A DNA stretch of 64,000 nucleotides from Loripinus fragilis (taxonomy: Eukaryota > Mollusca > Bivalvia > Lucinida > Lucinidae): the NCBI GenBank assembly GCA_964019695.1, contig OZ026514.1, positions 11,113,251-11,177,250 on the forward strand, in the 5' to 3' direction. Of this stretch, positions 54,216 through 63,824 are shown piece by piece. Position 1 is the stretch's first letter, and each line of letters opens with the position of its first letter. Below the pieces are notes generated by a model, which searched no databases, was not told where the DNA came from, and saw only the letters and a program-made list of their open reading frames with translations. A program made the translations under genes and the position numbers.

Positions 54216-55256
54216 ACAATCTAGGATAAGTTTTACTATTTTTTCCTTAGTATTAAATGTTGATTCCCATTGCTTTATTCCCACACAGTTAACAATTAAG
54301 GATCTAAGATCACCAAAATACTGTTGTCTCTGAGCGAACAAGGCTGGGCAGTCAAGCAGCATGTGTACAATATCCTCACTGTCAGTAGCACAGCATTTGC
54401 AGATAGAACTTTAAGTCGCGTTGCTGAATTTATATACATTTGACTGCAGCAGATAGGTACCTGTGATCATCCTAGACTTTGTAATACCCTTTCTGATACA
54501 GTAGATTCCAGTGAAGACCATACAGAATGAGTCCGGCCAATTCCGACTGGGTCAATGTTCATACATTTCAATGTGGATTTTTCTAACTCTTCCTCTGTAA
54601 TAATTCAGACCAATGTTTATTTATAGCTCTTTTAACTTGAAGTTTCCAGATTTCTTTTGAGGTAAGGCCTTCACTAAGACACTGAAGATTTGGTAGGTCA
54701 TATATATTTAAAATGTCCTGCACTTTTCTAAAATAACTTTGATTATTGTCAAAATTAAAAGCAATTTGTCTGGATGAAAGTTCTCTGATAGTTTTGTTGG
54801 TACAAGTCAAAATATTATACAGCAAACCTAATTGTCGCTTATGGAGTTCAGCTTCCAGTGGGAGCGCACCTATGAGCAAGTAGACAGCACATGTAGCAGT
54901 TCTAATGGGTAATGACTGAAATCTACGAAGGTTGCTGTTATGAAACTTTGATAGTATATTAATTTGGGTCTGAGTTAATGGTAATACTTCTAGGCCGAAT
55001 AAGAGTCTTGGCAGAACATAACACATGAACATTTTGGGTTTAATCCATTCGATCCGTGAACACTAGTACTTATTAAAAAGTATAAAGTTCTTCTTGCCAG
55101 TCTTAGGCGGTCATCAATGTTTATAATGTTTTTGTTTACTTCAGCACCAAGAAGTCCTAAATGAGTTATATTTTTGGATAGCGATATGTTATTGCCGATG
55201 CCCGGACCAATGCCCGGGACCCGGGACCAAATTCTGGGACCAAAGTTTGCAAGCAT
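54208..55256 (-). pseudogene. LINE ORF2 3' part: post-RT region and zinc knuckle
   Basis: Minus strand: NNISLSKNITHLGLLGAEVN (55,195-55,120), RLRLARRTLYFLISTSVHG, then after a frameshift near 55,035 YVLPRLLFGLEVLPLTQTQI, FHNSNLRRFQSLPIRTATCA and LLIGALPLEAELHKRQLGLL. After further disruption at about 54,580 comes SSICKCCATDSEDIVHMLLD, a CCHC-type knuckle, ending KLILDCSS. Order and motifs match the region C-terminal to the RT of molluscan non-LTR elements. The RT core is missing. The insert lies between inverted copies of the arm sequence (ends at 54,215 and 55,295). Confidence 0.7.
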
Positions 55257-55294
55257 CTAAATGGTATTTAAAAATGCAAATATTGACCTGAAAT

Positions 55295-56222
55295 TGGGAC
55301 CACATGTCCATTATAGGGTCTTCTTGAAAATGCATATAAATATCATATATGACTTTTGATTTTTTCTAATTGCTAGCACTAATACCGGACCATGTCATGC
55401 CTTTTAGACCCGGGACCAGTTTTCGCGGTATTGACGATGGCCAGTATATTCCAAAATTTGACTACAGAAACATTTTAAATACCAATTTTTTCATATTATT
55501 GTTTAATAAGATCCAAAAGGGTATAAAAATAAATAAAAAAAATTTGAATTGATCTAATATTCTAAGAGAAATTAATCCCGGGACCAACCCAGGACCAAAA
55601 TCGCCATTTATATTTCTATCGCGACATTGACGATGTCAAGGGGATTTCAATTTTATGCCTACAAAAAAACTTTTTAGATGTCAAAATATTTTGTTCTGTC
55701 ATCTTTAATGCTTGAAAAGAGTATGAAAATAATAAATATATATATATTTTAATTGGCCTAAAATTCAGATAATAAAGCTATACGTTATAGCGGTTGAGTT
55801 TGTATTAATCACTTAATGACTTGATAACCCACCTTTAACGAGTGTGTTAGGGAATTAACTAATCACGCCCATAATTGTATATGATTAATTAATTGGCTAA
55901 CGAGATCTAATTATGATAGGAGCTCACATTACTATGATGCATTATAGAAACAATGGACAATCAAGTTATCTTTGGCTGCAAAATTAACATGCAAAATAAT
56001 ATGCGAACAGTTCACGTTGGCATATTTCACTTATTCAACAAACAAAAAAACATGCTGGGTATAAAAATCCTGATACTCTTGCATCTCACCACTTGAGCTT
56101 TTCATGCTATATAAGCTACTCTTAAAACAATGTCCGATTGTTTGATCCTCGCCCATAGCCATGGAAGGTACTTGGCTGACAACCTACAAGATGATTCCAT
56201 TGATGTCGTCTACGAGTCTGGT
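55295..56222. repeat. long inverted-repeat arm d
   Basis: The inverse of arms a (51,092-51,933) and b/c. It ends inside SGNH exon 1, so the exon start is part of the duplicated unit. Confidence 0.9.
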
Positions 56223-56276
56223 GCTGACCTCGACAGACTACGCCAGTTTGTACTGAGTGATGTTCGCAAGTACAAG
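56130..56276 (+). CDS. SGNH-like gene, exon 1
   Basis: 49 codons, MSDCLILAHSHGRYLADNL...RQFVLSDVRKYK, ending exactly at a splice donor (aag|gtgagg), phase 0. Exon 2 at 57,404 continues VILVLGGINDL. The order 'Ser-containing block I after a beta strand, then VILVLGGIND' (GxND block III) suggests an SGNH-hydrolase fold; in block I the usual GDS is replaced by AHSHG. Partial copies of this exon occur at 44,887-44,952 and 51,092-51,168, so the exon has been spread with repeats. Possibly a transposon-captured gene rather than a conserved host gene. Confidence 0.5.
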
Positions 56277-57403
56277 GTGAGGGATTCTTTTTCAAATTTT
56301 TTTTTTTGCTATAAAACTTCGATTCAGGGGGTTTGCGAACAACAAAGGCGCAGTCCGCGGTGTACGACAAAACATAGATAGACAAAAGAGAGAAACGACA
56401 TTTAATAGATGCGTCAAAACATAGAAGCGACATTAAATAGAGCGATGAATAATAGAACGACCAAAAATGGAACAATAAGTGTGAAAATTATAATTAGTTG
56501 ACCGCTTGGCGATTGCTATGCATCGTTTAACAGTCGCTCACTCGACCAAGCTATCCACCATCTATTTGGTCTGTTAGGAAGACCGACGAATAAGCTCAAT
56601 TCTAGGTCAGGCTTATTCAAAATATTTGGATTTTTTTTTTAATTTCTCAAGGGAGAGCAATCCAATACTGAGTCGAGGAAATAAGCTCTGAGAAAAGAGT
56701 TGTGTCCGAGTTTGAGTTAGGAACCAATAACGGAAATTCATGTATGGAGTACCTGAACTTTTTCGATGTTATTTCAGAGTTTTTTCGATGTTTTTTTCTA
56801 TGTTTTGTCTTTAAATATTATGTCTTTTCTATATTTTTGCTTTTCTATGTTTTGTCGTTCTATGTTTTGTCATAGACCCGCAGTCCAGCATGCGCATCCG
56901 TGCATACTGATCAGCGTCATTGTTATTCACTTTTGGGAAGTATCATATCTAGATTTGCTTTGAGCGAAATTACAATTTTTTTGCTAGTCTCTGTAGCTGA
57001 GGAAGCTGGGTTGAATTTCACTTTTTCTGAAACCCCGAAGACAGGATTTGTCACGACGAGGCCCATTTAACTTATCACGCCAATAATTGTAAATGATTCA
57101 AAAATTTTACTTCAATACAAATTTTCGCCCTTTTGCGGGTCCTGATCTGGGTCCAGAATGTTTTTATTTTCATATATTTTAACTTTTTTTTAAATTTGCA
57201 AATATTAAGATAGTTAGAGTGATATAGAAATATTAAGATAGCAAGTGATATAAAACGTACATGAGAGATTAAACCAAATCGAAAACGAAAATCAAAGGCA
57301 TTAATCAGGCTGCGCAGATACGTAGCTGATCTTTGCCTTTGTATTTCGAATATGCAAACATGTATGAACCGGTCAATTTTATGTATCATTATTTTGCTTT
57401 TAG
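56277..57403. other. SGNH intron with nested MITEs
   Basis: Holds an interrupted copy of the 34,299 MITE (about 56,325-57,068), in turn split by a hAT-like insertion at 56,357-56,878. It ends at ttttgcttttag, a good splice acceptor. Confidence 0.6.
56357..56878. mobile_element. hAT-like non-autonomous insertion inside a MITE
   Basis: 522 bp flanked by identical CGCAGTCC (56,349-56,356; 56,879-56,886), 8 bp. Ends gcggtgtacgacaaaacatag / ctatgttttgtcatagacc are imperfect inverse copies; gacaaaacatag recurs near both ends. The interrupted MITE reads through correctly when the insert and one CGCAGTCC are removed. Confidence 0.8.
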
Positions 57404-57494
57404 GTTATTCTTGTACTTGGTGGTATCAACGACTTGATCCATGGATGGAACGACCTGGCTATCCTTAGTGTACGAAGGAATTCGCAAGTCGAAC
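57404..57494 (+). pseudogene. SGNH-like gene, exon 2, truncated by Polinton 2
   Basis: VILVLGGINDLIHGWNDLAI follows the acceptor in phase 0. After ...RRNSQVE the sequence enters the Polinton terminus (AGTAGTATAGG at 57,495), giving a stop at 57,497. The gene is therefore broken by the element; its remaining blocks, including the Asp/His block V, would lie beyond the window. Confidence 0.55.
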
Positions 57495-57538
57495 AGTAGT
57501 ATAGGCCCCAGTTTAGCGTCAATGACGTCACGACGTCA

Positions 57539-57702
57539 GATCCAAGATGGCGGCCCCCGCACTTCCGATCCAAGATGGCGGCCCCCACGACGTCAGATCC
57601 AAGATGGCGGCCCCCACGACTTCCGGTCCAAGATGGCGGCCCCCAGGACTTCAGATCCAAGATGGCGGCCCCCACGAAGTCAGATACGAGATGGCGGCCC
57701 CT
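57539..57702. repeat. ~29-bp tandem array with CCAAGATGGCGGCC motifs
   Basis: Five exact ccaagatggcggcc and one acgagatggcggcc, alternating with cccccacgacgtcagat / cacgacttccggt. AAGATGGCGGC is the consensus for the animal factor YY1. Polinton 1 has degenerate versions. Lies in the terminal repeat. Confidence 0.9.
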
Positions 57703-57770
57703 GTGACGCGTTCGGTTACACCTCGGAGGGTGAGTCAACGCCCTAGACCACGAGAAGGTAGCGTCACGTC

Positions 57771-58160
57771 CTAGAGCGCGGTGTCGTTCTTCTTCTCTAT
57801 ATACAAGGGTGAGGGGCCTCTCATGTATCGAACGAACACGGATCTGGAGGAGTCTATATTGAGGATTTCTGGGAAGGTAGCGTATAGGATCAAGGTGACG
57901 CTTTCAGGTAAGGGCTTGGCAAACTTCATTTCTAGTCGGCAGTGCCCTTGTCTCTTAACATTGAATTAGTAGTATAAGCAATAGCCTTTAACATAGTCAT
58001 ATCGTTTAAGGTTTATATCTTTCCGAAAGCACGTCAGCGTTCTGTAACAGTCCACGTACTGATCGGCTTCGTAATTGGGTCTTAAAGGCTGAGAGGGATA
58101 TGATTGTTCATCAACGTAGAATGGGCTCCTCGCCATGCATATGGCGTCTGGCTAACTTAG
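57771..58160 (-). pseudogene. Polinton minor-capsid (penton)-like protein, C-terminal part
   Basis: Minus strand, one frame: ARSPFYVDEQSYPSQPLRPN, EADQYVDCYRTLTCFRKD, RYDYVKGYCLYY, an in-frame TAA at about 57,967, then RLEMKFAKPLPESVTLILYA and TFPEILNIDSSRSVFVRY, ending at a TAG (57,771) inside the terminal repeat. 'YxxGYxLxxF..D', 'LxFxxxLPxxVTxIxYAxF..ILxID..R.V' is the recurrent C-terminal pattern of the minor capsid proteins of Polintons. The upstream part is missing: from 58,165 the sequence resembles a protease start instead, pointing to an internal deletion. Confidence 0.55.
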
Positions 58161-58164
58161 GAGC

Positions 58165-58230
58165 TTATTGCGCAATTATTTGCTGTTCGTACTTTAGTAT
58201 CTCAATAAATTCCAGTCCCAAGTTGCTGTC
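58165..58230 (-). pseudogene. junction remnant: end of the small basic ORF and start of a protease
   Basis: Minus strand ..RKTATWDWNLLRY-stop followed by a stretch matching the beginning of the protease at 49,887 (aacagcaaayaattg). Same order as in Polinton 1. A deletion fuses it to the capsid remnant. Confidence 0.45.
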
Positions 58231-58381
58231 TTACGCCCTCCGTCCATGGACATTGTATTCATGTCCTTGCAATGCATCACACCTACTATAGGACTGGTTG
58301 CAGATCAAACACCGGATCATTTTGTCTCTGTTTCTCTACCATCATACAGGTGTCATCCTTCTTACGATCATTGGATCATTG

Positions 58382-58880
58382 TTACCACCACCACCACCAC
58401 CGACATCACCACCCACCACCACCACCCACCACCACCACCACCACCACCACCACCACCACCCACCACCACCACCACCACCACCTCCACCACCCACCACCAC
58501 CACCACCACCCACCACCACCACCACCACCACCCACCACCACCACCACCTCCACCACCACCACCACCACCACCACCACCACCACCACCACCCATTCCCGTC
58601 ACATGGTGGACCATTGTTTCCTGACTGTACATTCACTGTATCCTCACTGTATCCCCCTGTACCCCAACTGAACCCTCACTATGCCCCAATGTACCCTCAC
58701 TGTACCCCACTGTGCTCTCACTGTATCCCCACTGTATCCTCCCTGTACCCTCACTGTATCCCAACTGAACCCTCACTGTATCCTCACTGTGCCCCAATCT
58801 ACCCTCACTGTATCCTCACTGTACCCCACTGTACTCTCACTGTACCCCAACTGTATCCTCCCTGTACCCTCAATGTATCC
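58382..58880. repeat. (CAC)n and CTGTACCCTCA minisatellite
   Basis: (CAC)n 58,382-58,590, then about twenty ~11-bp units of ctgtaccctca/ctgtatcccca to 58,880. All ORFs over it are artefacts. Shared with Polinton 1. Confidence 0.97.
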
Positions 58881-58997
58881 TCCTTCCCTCCTCCTCCTCA
58901 CCCTCTCCTCCTCCCTCCTAGCTCCATTATGAATTTGAACTATCATGATCACTGTATGGCCATTATACTCGTTGTAGAACGTTCTATCATCGTAGGT

Positions 58998-59180
58998 TCA
59001 CCAGTAATTGTTGGTTGACCATGATTATATAATATATTTGCGCCTGGCACCTCTGGCTAGAGAATAAGCCTCTTGATCTTGTAGCCATTTACGTATACGG
59101 TGTCTACCTATTTTAAATTTGGCTTGGGATTTGACCAGTTGATATAGCTTTTCCGGCCCTTAGTAACTGGATGGAAACTT
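58998..59180 (-). pseudogene. Polinton integrase N-terminal remnant
   Basis: Minus strand: KFPSSY, stop, then GPEKLYQLVKSQAKFKIGRH and RIRKWLQDQEAYSLARGARR, stop. 'GxxxLYxxVK....I....I+xWLxxQ(D/E)xYxLxxxxRR' is the N-terminal region of the retrovirus-like integrases of Polintons. The catalytic DDE core is not found. Non-functional. Confidence 0.55.
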
Positions 59181-59279
59181 GGGATTAAAATACAAAGAAG
59201 ACAGATACTCTTTCCAGTTTGTCATCTTTATTACAAATTTAAACATTCAAGCATTCTTACAAGTACAAAACATCTCTTC

Positions 59280-59370
59280 AACAACTACAAAAAATGAAAT
59301 AACAACGACAAAAAATGATTTGACAATGACAAAAAATGAAATAACAATGACAAAAATGTATTTGATAGTA
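59280..59370. repeat. ~20-bp tandem repeat (tgacaaaaaatgaaataaca)
   Basis: Four to five imperfect copies of acaatgacaaaaaatgaaata. Lies just downstream of the polymerase 3' end. Confidence 0.85.
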
Positions 59371-59403
59371 ACAAAAATTGAATGGCCATTTAGACCTTAG
59401 AAG

Positions 59404-59409
59404 TTTATT
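59404..59409 (-). terminator. AATAAA polyadenylation signal of the polymerase gene
   Basis: tttatt on the plus strand, 16-21 nt after the polymerase TGA (59,425-59,427). Confidence 0.65.
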
Positions 59410-59424
59410 ATTGTCTTTTTTTTC

Positions 59425-61635
59425 TCAATATCCATAGGGTTCCGTATCGTAATTGTCCAGTCGTCGTCTTTTTGTGTACACCATTCGATAGTTTTTCTCT
59501 TCTTCTCTATTATACAGTTTTCTTTTTCCCTTATCACGACATATTTTATGAGGATTGGTGACGGTAATGGTCGATTTTTCGGAGGAGTCTATCAATAGGG
59601 TCTTCACCGATTCAAAGTTTATAAGTTGGCTATTAGTGAAGTTGAGGGTGAACCCTCTCACTTTACATGTTTCATTTCCCTTATTGGTCTTGTAGGCGTA
59701 GTTTTTTGGTCCTCCAGACACAAACTCTATTATATGTTCTCCAGTTTCTAGTTCGTTAGTGAGTTCTCCCAGGTAGTCTCCTAGTGGTACATCATTCTCT
59801 CCCGTCTTACTCAAGTAAATCACCGAGTCTGTATCGTAGTACAGAACGTTTCTGTCTATTTTCTCAAGGATGCTGTAGAGTTTCAGTCGGGCCCAACACG
59901 TAGTAAAGGTCGCCAAGTAGATATTCGTCTTGTTGTCTTCCGGCTGACAGTCCTTTTTATTGGTCCATTCCACCTGAATCGTATCGTTGGCCACAATGTG
60001 AAAATCCTGGACGTCTTTGGTAGGATCGGAAAGAACTCGGAAAAAGGCATCCACCTCCGTCTCGTGAAAGAATTGGGACTGTTTCAGGTTCAGTCGCTGT
60101 CCGAATTTCCCCCAGAAACTGTTTAGGCAGAGCTTGGCCAATGCCCGCATTCCCGGATTCTTTTCGATTTTCTCCCCGTCGAGGGATACCCCTTCTCTTT
60201 CGAAATACCGATCGATATACTCTTTGGCATCTTCAGTGGTCTTGATCCAGTCGGGAGGGCCACTCGCCTCTTGCTTGTACTTCAGGAACGTGTTGATATA
60301 AGAGGCGAACAGTCCTCCTTCTTTCGTCTCTGCATCGTATTGGGTGGTGTCCTTCCAGTGGTATACCTCGTATATTTTGAGGACTCGGTATCCCAGTCGT
60401 ACCGCTGTCTGAAGTTCGGGAGTACACCAAGTCCCGGTCATGGTTCGATCTTCGTCAGAACACCCGCAGAGAGATGGACTCTCTTTTTCAGCGCAGGTCT
60501 GACACAATGGGAACTTTAACTTTCCGTTCGATTTATAGGGTAACACGGGGTGATACAGTCCACGAGGAGGTAATATTCGCACTTTGGCGATTCCGAAGTA
60601 CTGGTCAATTTCTTTGAAGTCTGACGTTATTACCTCCGGGTGTCCTACGGGGTACTTGCAGGTCTTGTTGACCCAGGGGTATAAGGAGGTGAAGTCCACG
60701 TACTCTATCTTTTCATCTTCTTTTGTCCTATAATACAGTTGACTCGCGTTGGTCCTACCGCCGAAGAAACTCTCTCCTGGATCCAATCTGTCTGTGATGT
60801 CTAAATTCTGGAGATAGTGTCTAAGTTCCGGGTCGTTTCGGTAGGTTTCTCTAAATTCGTGTTCCCACATACACACGTATTTCATTCCTAGACTTTCGAT
60901 GTAAGATTTCTTTTTCATGGTTAGGGCGTAGAGTTCGCTCATGGATTGTTGCGTCATAGGGTGTTTTGTCTCTTCTCTGTCTTCGGGAAAACATCGGGGG
61001 CATCCGTGATAGACGCATCCTTGGTATTCGAAAGCGGTATTTGTCTCGTAGGAGTAGCCGTCCAACCTGTATCTGGTTCCCGGGAGACGTAGTTCTCCCC
61101 CATTCAGGGTGTGACGTATTTTTATATTGTCCCTTCTGGATACCCATTCTAAGTACTGGATGGACGATTTACTGTACTGGTCCGTCTTATACCCGCCTGG
61201 TGGAATCTTGGGGATAGGGGAACGAACGAATTCTTTCTCCCCGATGACCACCTCATCCTCCGACACCCACCGGTCACCCCGTAAGACTTTCATACGGCCA
61301 TCCTTGTACTTGGCCACCAACCAATTCGTGTCTTCCGCTAATTTGACCCTCCACTCTTCTTCTAAAAACTTGGTTCTGTACACGTTCATACACACCGAGG
61401 CGATGGTCACCGAGTCGAAGGGATCCACCGCCCCAGTCCACTGAGGTTTTCCTCCTTGGTCCATCACACAATCGCCTGTGGCGGACATCAATAGTTCTCG
61501 AAACTTGAGGCAGGCCTGACGTAGAATGTCCACGTCACTTCGACAGTAGTCCAACATTTCTTTCTTAAAATCGAAGACGCAGTTCTCTTGGGATTTGAGC
61601 CATGCTAGGCATTCCTCCCTTTCCTCGTTTCCCAT
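59425..61635 (-). CDS. protein-primed family-B DNA polymerase, C-terminal part (Exo III and polymerase domain)
   Basis: 736 residues, second part of one gene whose N-terminal part is at 61,737-63,725. Exo III: MLDYCRSDVDILRQACLKF (about 27-45). A conserved insert with NTAFEYQGCVYHGCPRCF (about 205-225) is typical of Polinton and related polymerases. Polymerase motif A: YVDFTSLYPW (about 312); motif B: LAKLCLNSFWGKFGQ (about 490-505); motif C: LYYDTDSVIYL (about 590). All catalytic residues are present. The C terminus is basic (KGKRKLYNREEEKNYR, KRRRLDNYD). It would replicate the element with a protein primer. The ATG is internal: homology continues upstream through an in-frame TAA at about 61,672, so as it stands it is the 3' part of a pseudogene. 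Confidence 0.9.
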   Translation of the reverse strand: MGNEEREECLAWLKSQENCVFDFKKEMLDYCRSDVDILRQACLKFRELLMSATGDCVMDQGGKPQWTGAVDPFDSVTIASVCMNVYRTKFLEEEWRVKLAEDTNWLVAKYKDGRMKVLRGDRWVSEDEVVIGEKEFVRSPIPKIPPGGYKTDQYSKSSIQYLEWVSRRDNIKIRHTLNGGELRLPGTRYRLDGYSYETNTAFEYQGCVYHGCPRCFPEDREETKHPMTQQSMSELYALTMKKKSYIESLGMKYVCMWEHEFRETYRNDPELRHYLQNLDITDRLDPGESFFGGRTNASQLYYRTKEDEKIEYVDFTSLYPWVNKTCKYPVGHPEVITSDFKEIDQYFGIAKVRILPPRGLYHPVLPYKSNGKLKFPLCQTCAEKESPSLCGCSDEDRTMTGTWCTPELQTAVRLGYRVLKIYEVYHWKDTTQYDAETKEGGLFASYINTFLKYKQEASGPPDWIKTTEDAKEYIDRYFEREGVSLDGEKIEKNPGMRALAKLCLNSFWGKFGQRLNLKQSQFFHETEVDAFFRVLSDPTKDVQDFHIVANDTIQVEWTNKKDCQPEDNKTNIYLATFTTCWARLKLYSILEKIDRNVLYYDTDSVIYLSKTGENDVPLGDYLGELTNELETGEHIIEFVSGGPKNYAYKTNKGNETCKVRGFTLNFTNSQLINFESVKTLLIDSSEKSTITVTNPHKICRDKGKRKLYNREEEKNYRMVYTKRRRLDNYDTEPYGY

Positions 61636-61736
61636 AAAGTTACATCCGTAATATTTAGGATCCGGTTACGGTCTGAGGTACTCTTGATTTTCCCGGGTGT
61701 TGAAGAAATGGGGGAACCACCCTTTCTTTAGTTCTT
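61636..61736 (-). pseudogene. broken junction of the polymerase gene
   Basis: Readable polymerase sequence (GWFPHFFNTRENQEYL; DPKYYGCNF) continues between the two long ORFs. It is out of frame with the upstream part (frame change at about 61,738) and contains one TAA (about 61,671-61,673) in the frame of the downstream part. Two lesions therefore separate the halves. Confidence 0.8.
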
Positions 61737-63725
61737 TCAACCAAAGGCTTTGGGTAACTTGGATAACTTCATGGGTAGAAAATTCAGACTGTCTATGACT
61801 TTGATGTGGAGGTCTTTTTCTACCGTCATGTACATGATTTTGGACCCGTTGTAGATAATCTTGTCCGGTCTCATGGATTGGTCTATCAAGTACTCCAACA
61901 GGAAGTATCCGTCGTATCCTTTCATGTTGTGACAGACGGTTTTAAAGTATTTATGTTGACTCGAAAATAACCATTTACCGAACGTAGGAGCTGTGTCTTG
62001 TCCTTGGAAGACGACCTCTCTCAAACCGCAAGCTTTTCCGGTACAAGGGACATCTAGGTCTTCGCATCTGGAGCAACGGGTACCGCAATCCTGACACCTG
62101 GATTCGGACGTCACAGGTCTATCTATACACGTAGGACAGACCGTATGGGCCACCACGAAATTGGGTTTGTGGGTGGCTTTTCCGCACCAGGACGTCTTAC
62201 ATCGTTGGCATTTCGAACAGGGAGTACACGTCCTACTTGGTTGACATTCCGTACAATCGGGATTCATCAGTGGCGCGTACCCCTCTGTACACTCGGATCT
62301 CTCATCTTGGCTACATTCGAAATCGGCGAAGATGAACTTGGGAATAAATTCCTGTTTGGCCGGTACGGATCTCAGGTAGCAAAGATGATCTCTCAGTACG
62401 TATTTATCGCATGACGTACAAAGGTATTCTCGGCATCGATGGTCTTTTTTCTCTCTTTTGGTCGTGTTGATGACTTTGTAACAGGCCGGACATTTCCACC
62501 ATTTATCGCATTCAGAAGGTCCCCTAACTTGTCCCTTCTTTGCCCCCTTCTCGTGTAGAGGTACTTTCTTGTGTTCTTGGTAACACTTCGTCGACCTACA
62601 CGTCATGTGACACTGGTCGCACGTGACCGGTGACTCGGTTTTGGGACAGTTTGTCGTTTTACACACAATACAGGTCACTTCACACTCGTGTCTCTCTTTG
62701 TGGTCATAGTGTTTCAGGCATGTTGAACAAAAGAATTTCGACGAAAAGAAGCCGGTTATGTTGGAGATGGTATGAAAATGACAATCCTCGACCAAGTAAA
62801 TGTAGATACAGGGTCGCTCGTCGGTGCTCGGACTAGTAATAAATTTGTTGCCCAGTCGAGCGCTCACCACCATCACTCGGGTGTTCAGGACTTCTTCAAA
62901 CGCCTCTATATCGTTCAAACTCGCGGGTCGGTCTAAGGGTACCCCGGCCAATCGGCTGATAGCCACGGCCAGGTCTTTTTGTTCGTTCCTCTTTTTGTTT
63001 CTCAGGTTTTTGTAGTGACTTTCGGGTACTTTTCGGTGCTCTAACGTTAATTCCGAGTTACTCTTGGACTTCTGGTAGCGGGTTAAATCGTTCCATTCTT
63101 CTTGGGTACATAAGTTGAGTTTGGCCCATCCCACTCCGATGGCTCTTGCCATACACAATTGGTCGCTATTGTCTATAGTGACGAGAGATTTCTTGATTTG
63201 TATCGAATTCTTGTCTCCCTGGAGGCTGGTAATAGGTCTTCTGTTTCCTTTTCTGCCACCTTTGGGTAAGTCTATTGTCCCGATCGTGATGTAGAAACTG
63301 TCATTCACGGACAATTCTTGATGACTGTTCAGCACCTTTTCTATATGTTCCATCACGACGTCGACGTTTAAACGGTCCCAAGGTCTTAAGGGAACCACGA
63401 TGGGGTCGTGTAACCCGTCGTGATGAATCACCACACGTCCCAAATCGTTGCCCGCCAGATCCCCGCGCGCCTCTTGGAGGATGTCTTCGAACATACCGTG
63501 AAGACCTCGTCGTATGTCTCTGAGGCGTTGGCCGCGGTATCTATCGTTAACTTTGACTTGAAAGGTGGTGTCTACGGCCGCATTTTTTGCGTAGATTCTC
63601 TCCCCTTTCTTTCTCATGGTATATTCCAGGGGTCTAGGTTCGTCCCCTAAAGGATCCCAGGGGCCGTCTGCCAACAGTAGACGACCGCTTTCTTGGATTT
63701 CTTCCGACAGATTCTCAGAGTTCAT
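61737..63725 (-). CDS. protein-primed family-B DNA polymerase, N-terminal part (Cys-rich region and exonuclease)
   Basis: 662 residues starting MNSENLSEEIQESGRLLLAD. Residues about 60-330 carry the N-terminal domain of these large polymerases (YRGQRLRDIRRGLHGMFEDI, NSDQLCMARAIGVGWAKL). Residues about 330-460 contain many Cys/His pairs (FFCSTCLKHYDHKERHEC, CPACYKV, YLCTSCDKYV), zinc-ribbon-like. Exo I is FIFADFECSQDE (about 465), with a second Cys-rich insert after it (CTPCSKCQRCKTSWC). Exo II is CHNMKGYDGYFLLEYL (about 595). It then ends out of frame at LPKAFG. A TATA box lies 56-63 bp upstream. N-terminal half of the gene continued at 59,425-61,635. Confidence 0.88.
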   Translation of the reverse strand: MNSENLSEEIQESGRLLLADGPWDPLGDEPRPLEYTMRKKGERIYAKNAAVDTTFQVKVNDRYRGQRLRDIRRGLHGMFEDILQEARGDLAGNDLGRVVIHHDGLHDPIVVPLRPWDRLNVDVVMEHIEKVLNSHQELSVNDSFYITIGTIDLPKGGRKGNRRPITSLQGDKNSIQIKKSLVTIDNSDQLCMARAIGVGWAKLNLCTQEEWNDLTRYQKSKSNSELTLEHRKVPESHYKNLRNKKRNEQKDLAVAISRLAGVPLDRPASLNDIEAFEEVLNTRVMVVSARLGNKFITSPSTDERPCIYIYLVEDCHFHTISNITGFFSSKFFCSTCLKHYDHKERHECEVTCIVCKTTNCPKTESPVTCDQCHMTCRSTKCYQEHKKVPLHEKGAKKGQVRGPSECDKWWKCPACYKVINTTKREKKDHRCREYLCTSCDKYVLRDHLCYLRSVPAKQEFIPKFIFADFECSQDERSECTEGYAPLMNPDCTECQPSRTCTPCSKCQRCKTSWCGKATHKPNFVVAHTVCPTCIDRPVTSESRCQDCGTRCSRCEDLDVPCTGKACGLREVVFQGQDTAPTFGKWLFSSQHKYFKTVCHNMKGYDGYFLLEYLIDQSMRPDKIIYNGSKIMYMTVEKDLHIKVIDSLNFLPMKLSKLPKAFG

Positions 63726-63780
63726 GATGTGGATTGTTGAAATTCTATGTTAAGAATGAGACAATCTCTTCTCACTCCTT

Positions 63781-63819
63781 CTTATATACTTGTCTCTCTT
63801 CAAGGTCTTTTCTGATTGG
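63781..63819 (-). promoter_or_regulatory. polymerase promoter: CCAAT and TATA box
   Basis: Minus strand gaccaatcagaaaagacc (CCAAT at 63,819-63,815), then TATATAAG at 63,788-63,781, 56 bp before the ATG. The CCAAT block is identical at 17 of 18 positions to that of the PC4-like gene of Polinton 1. Confidence 0.75.
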
Positions 63820-63824
63820 TCTGT

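Noticed and set aside
56108..56115. TATATAAG as promoter of the SGNH exon
   Set aside because: Only 15-22 bp before the ATG, so a start site 25-30 bp downstream would fall inside the coding sequence.
58246..59018. ORFs rich in His/Thr/Pro or Gly/Val/Trp
   Set aside because: Same reason: (CAC)n microsatellite and CTGTACCC minisatellite.
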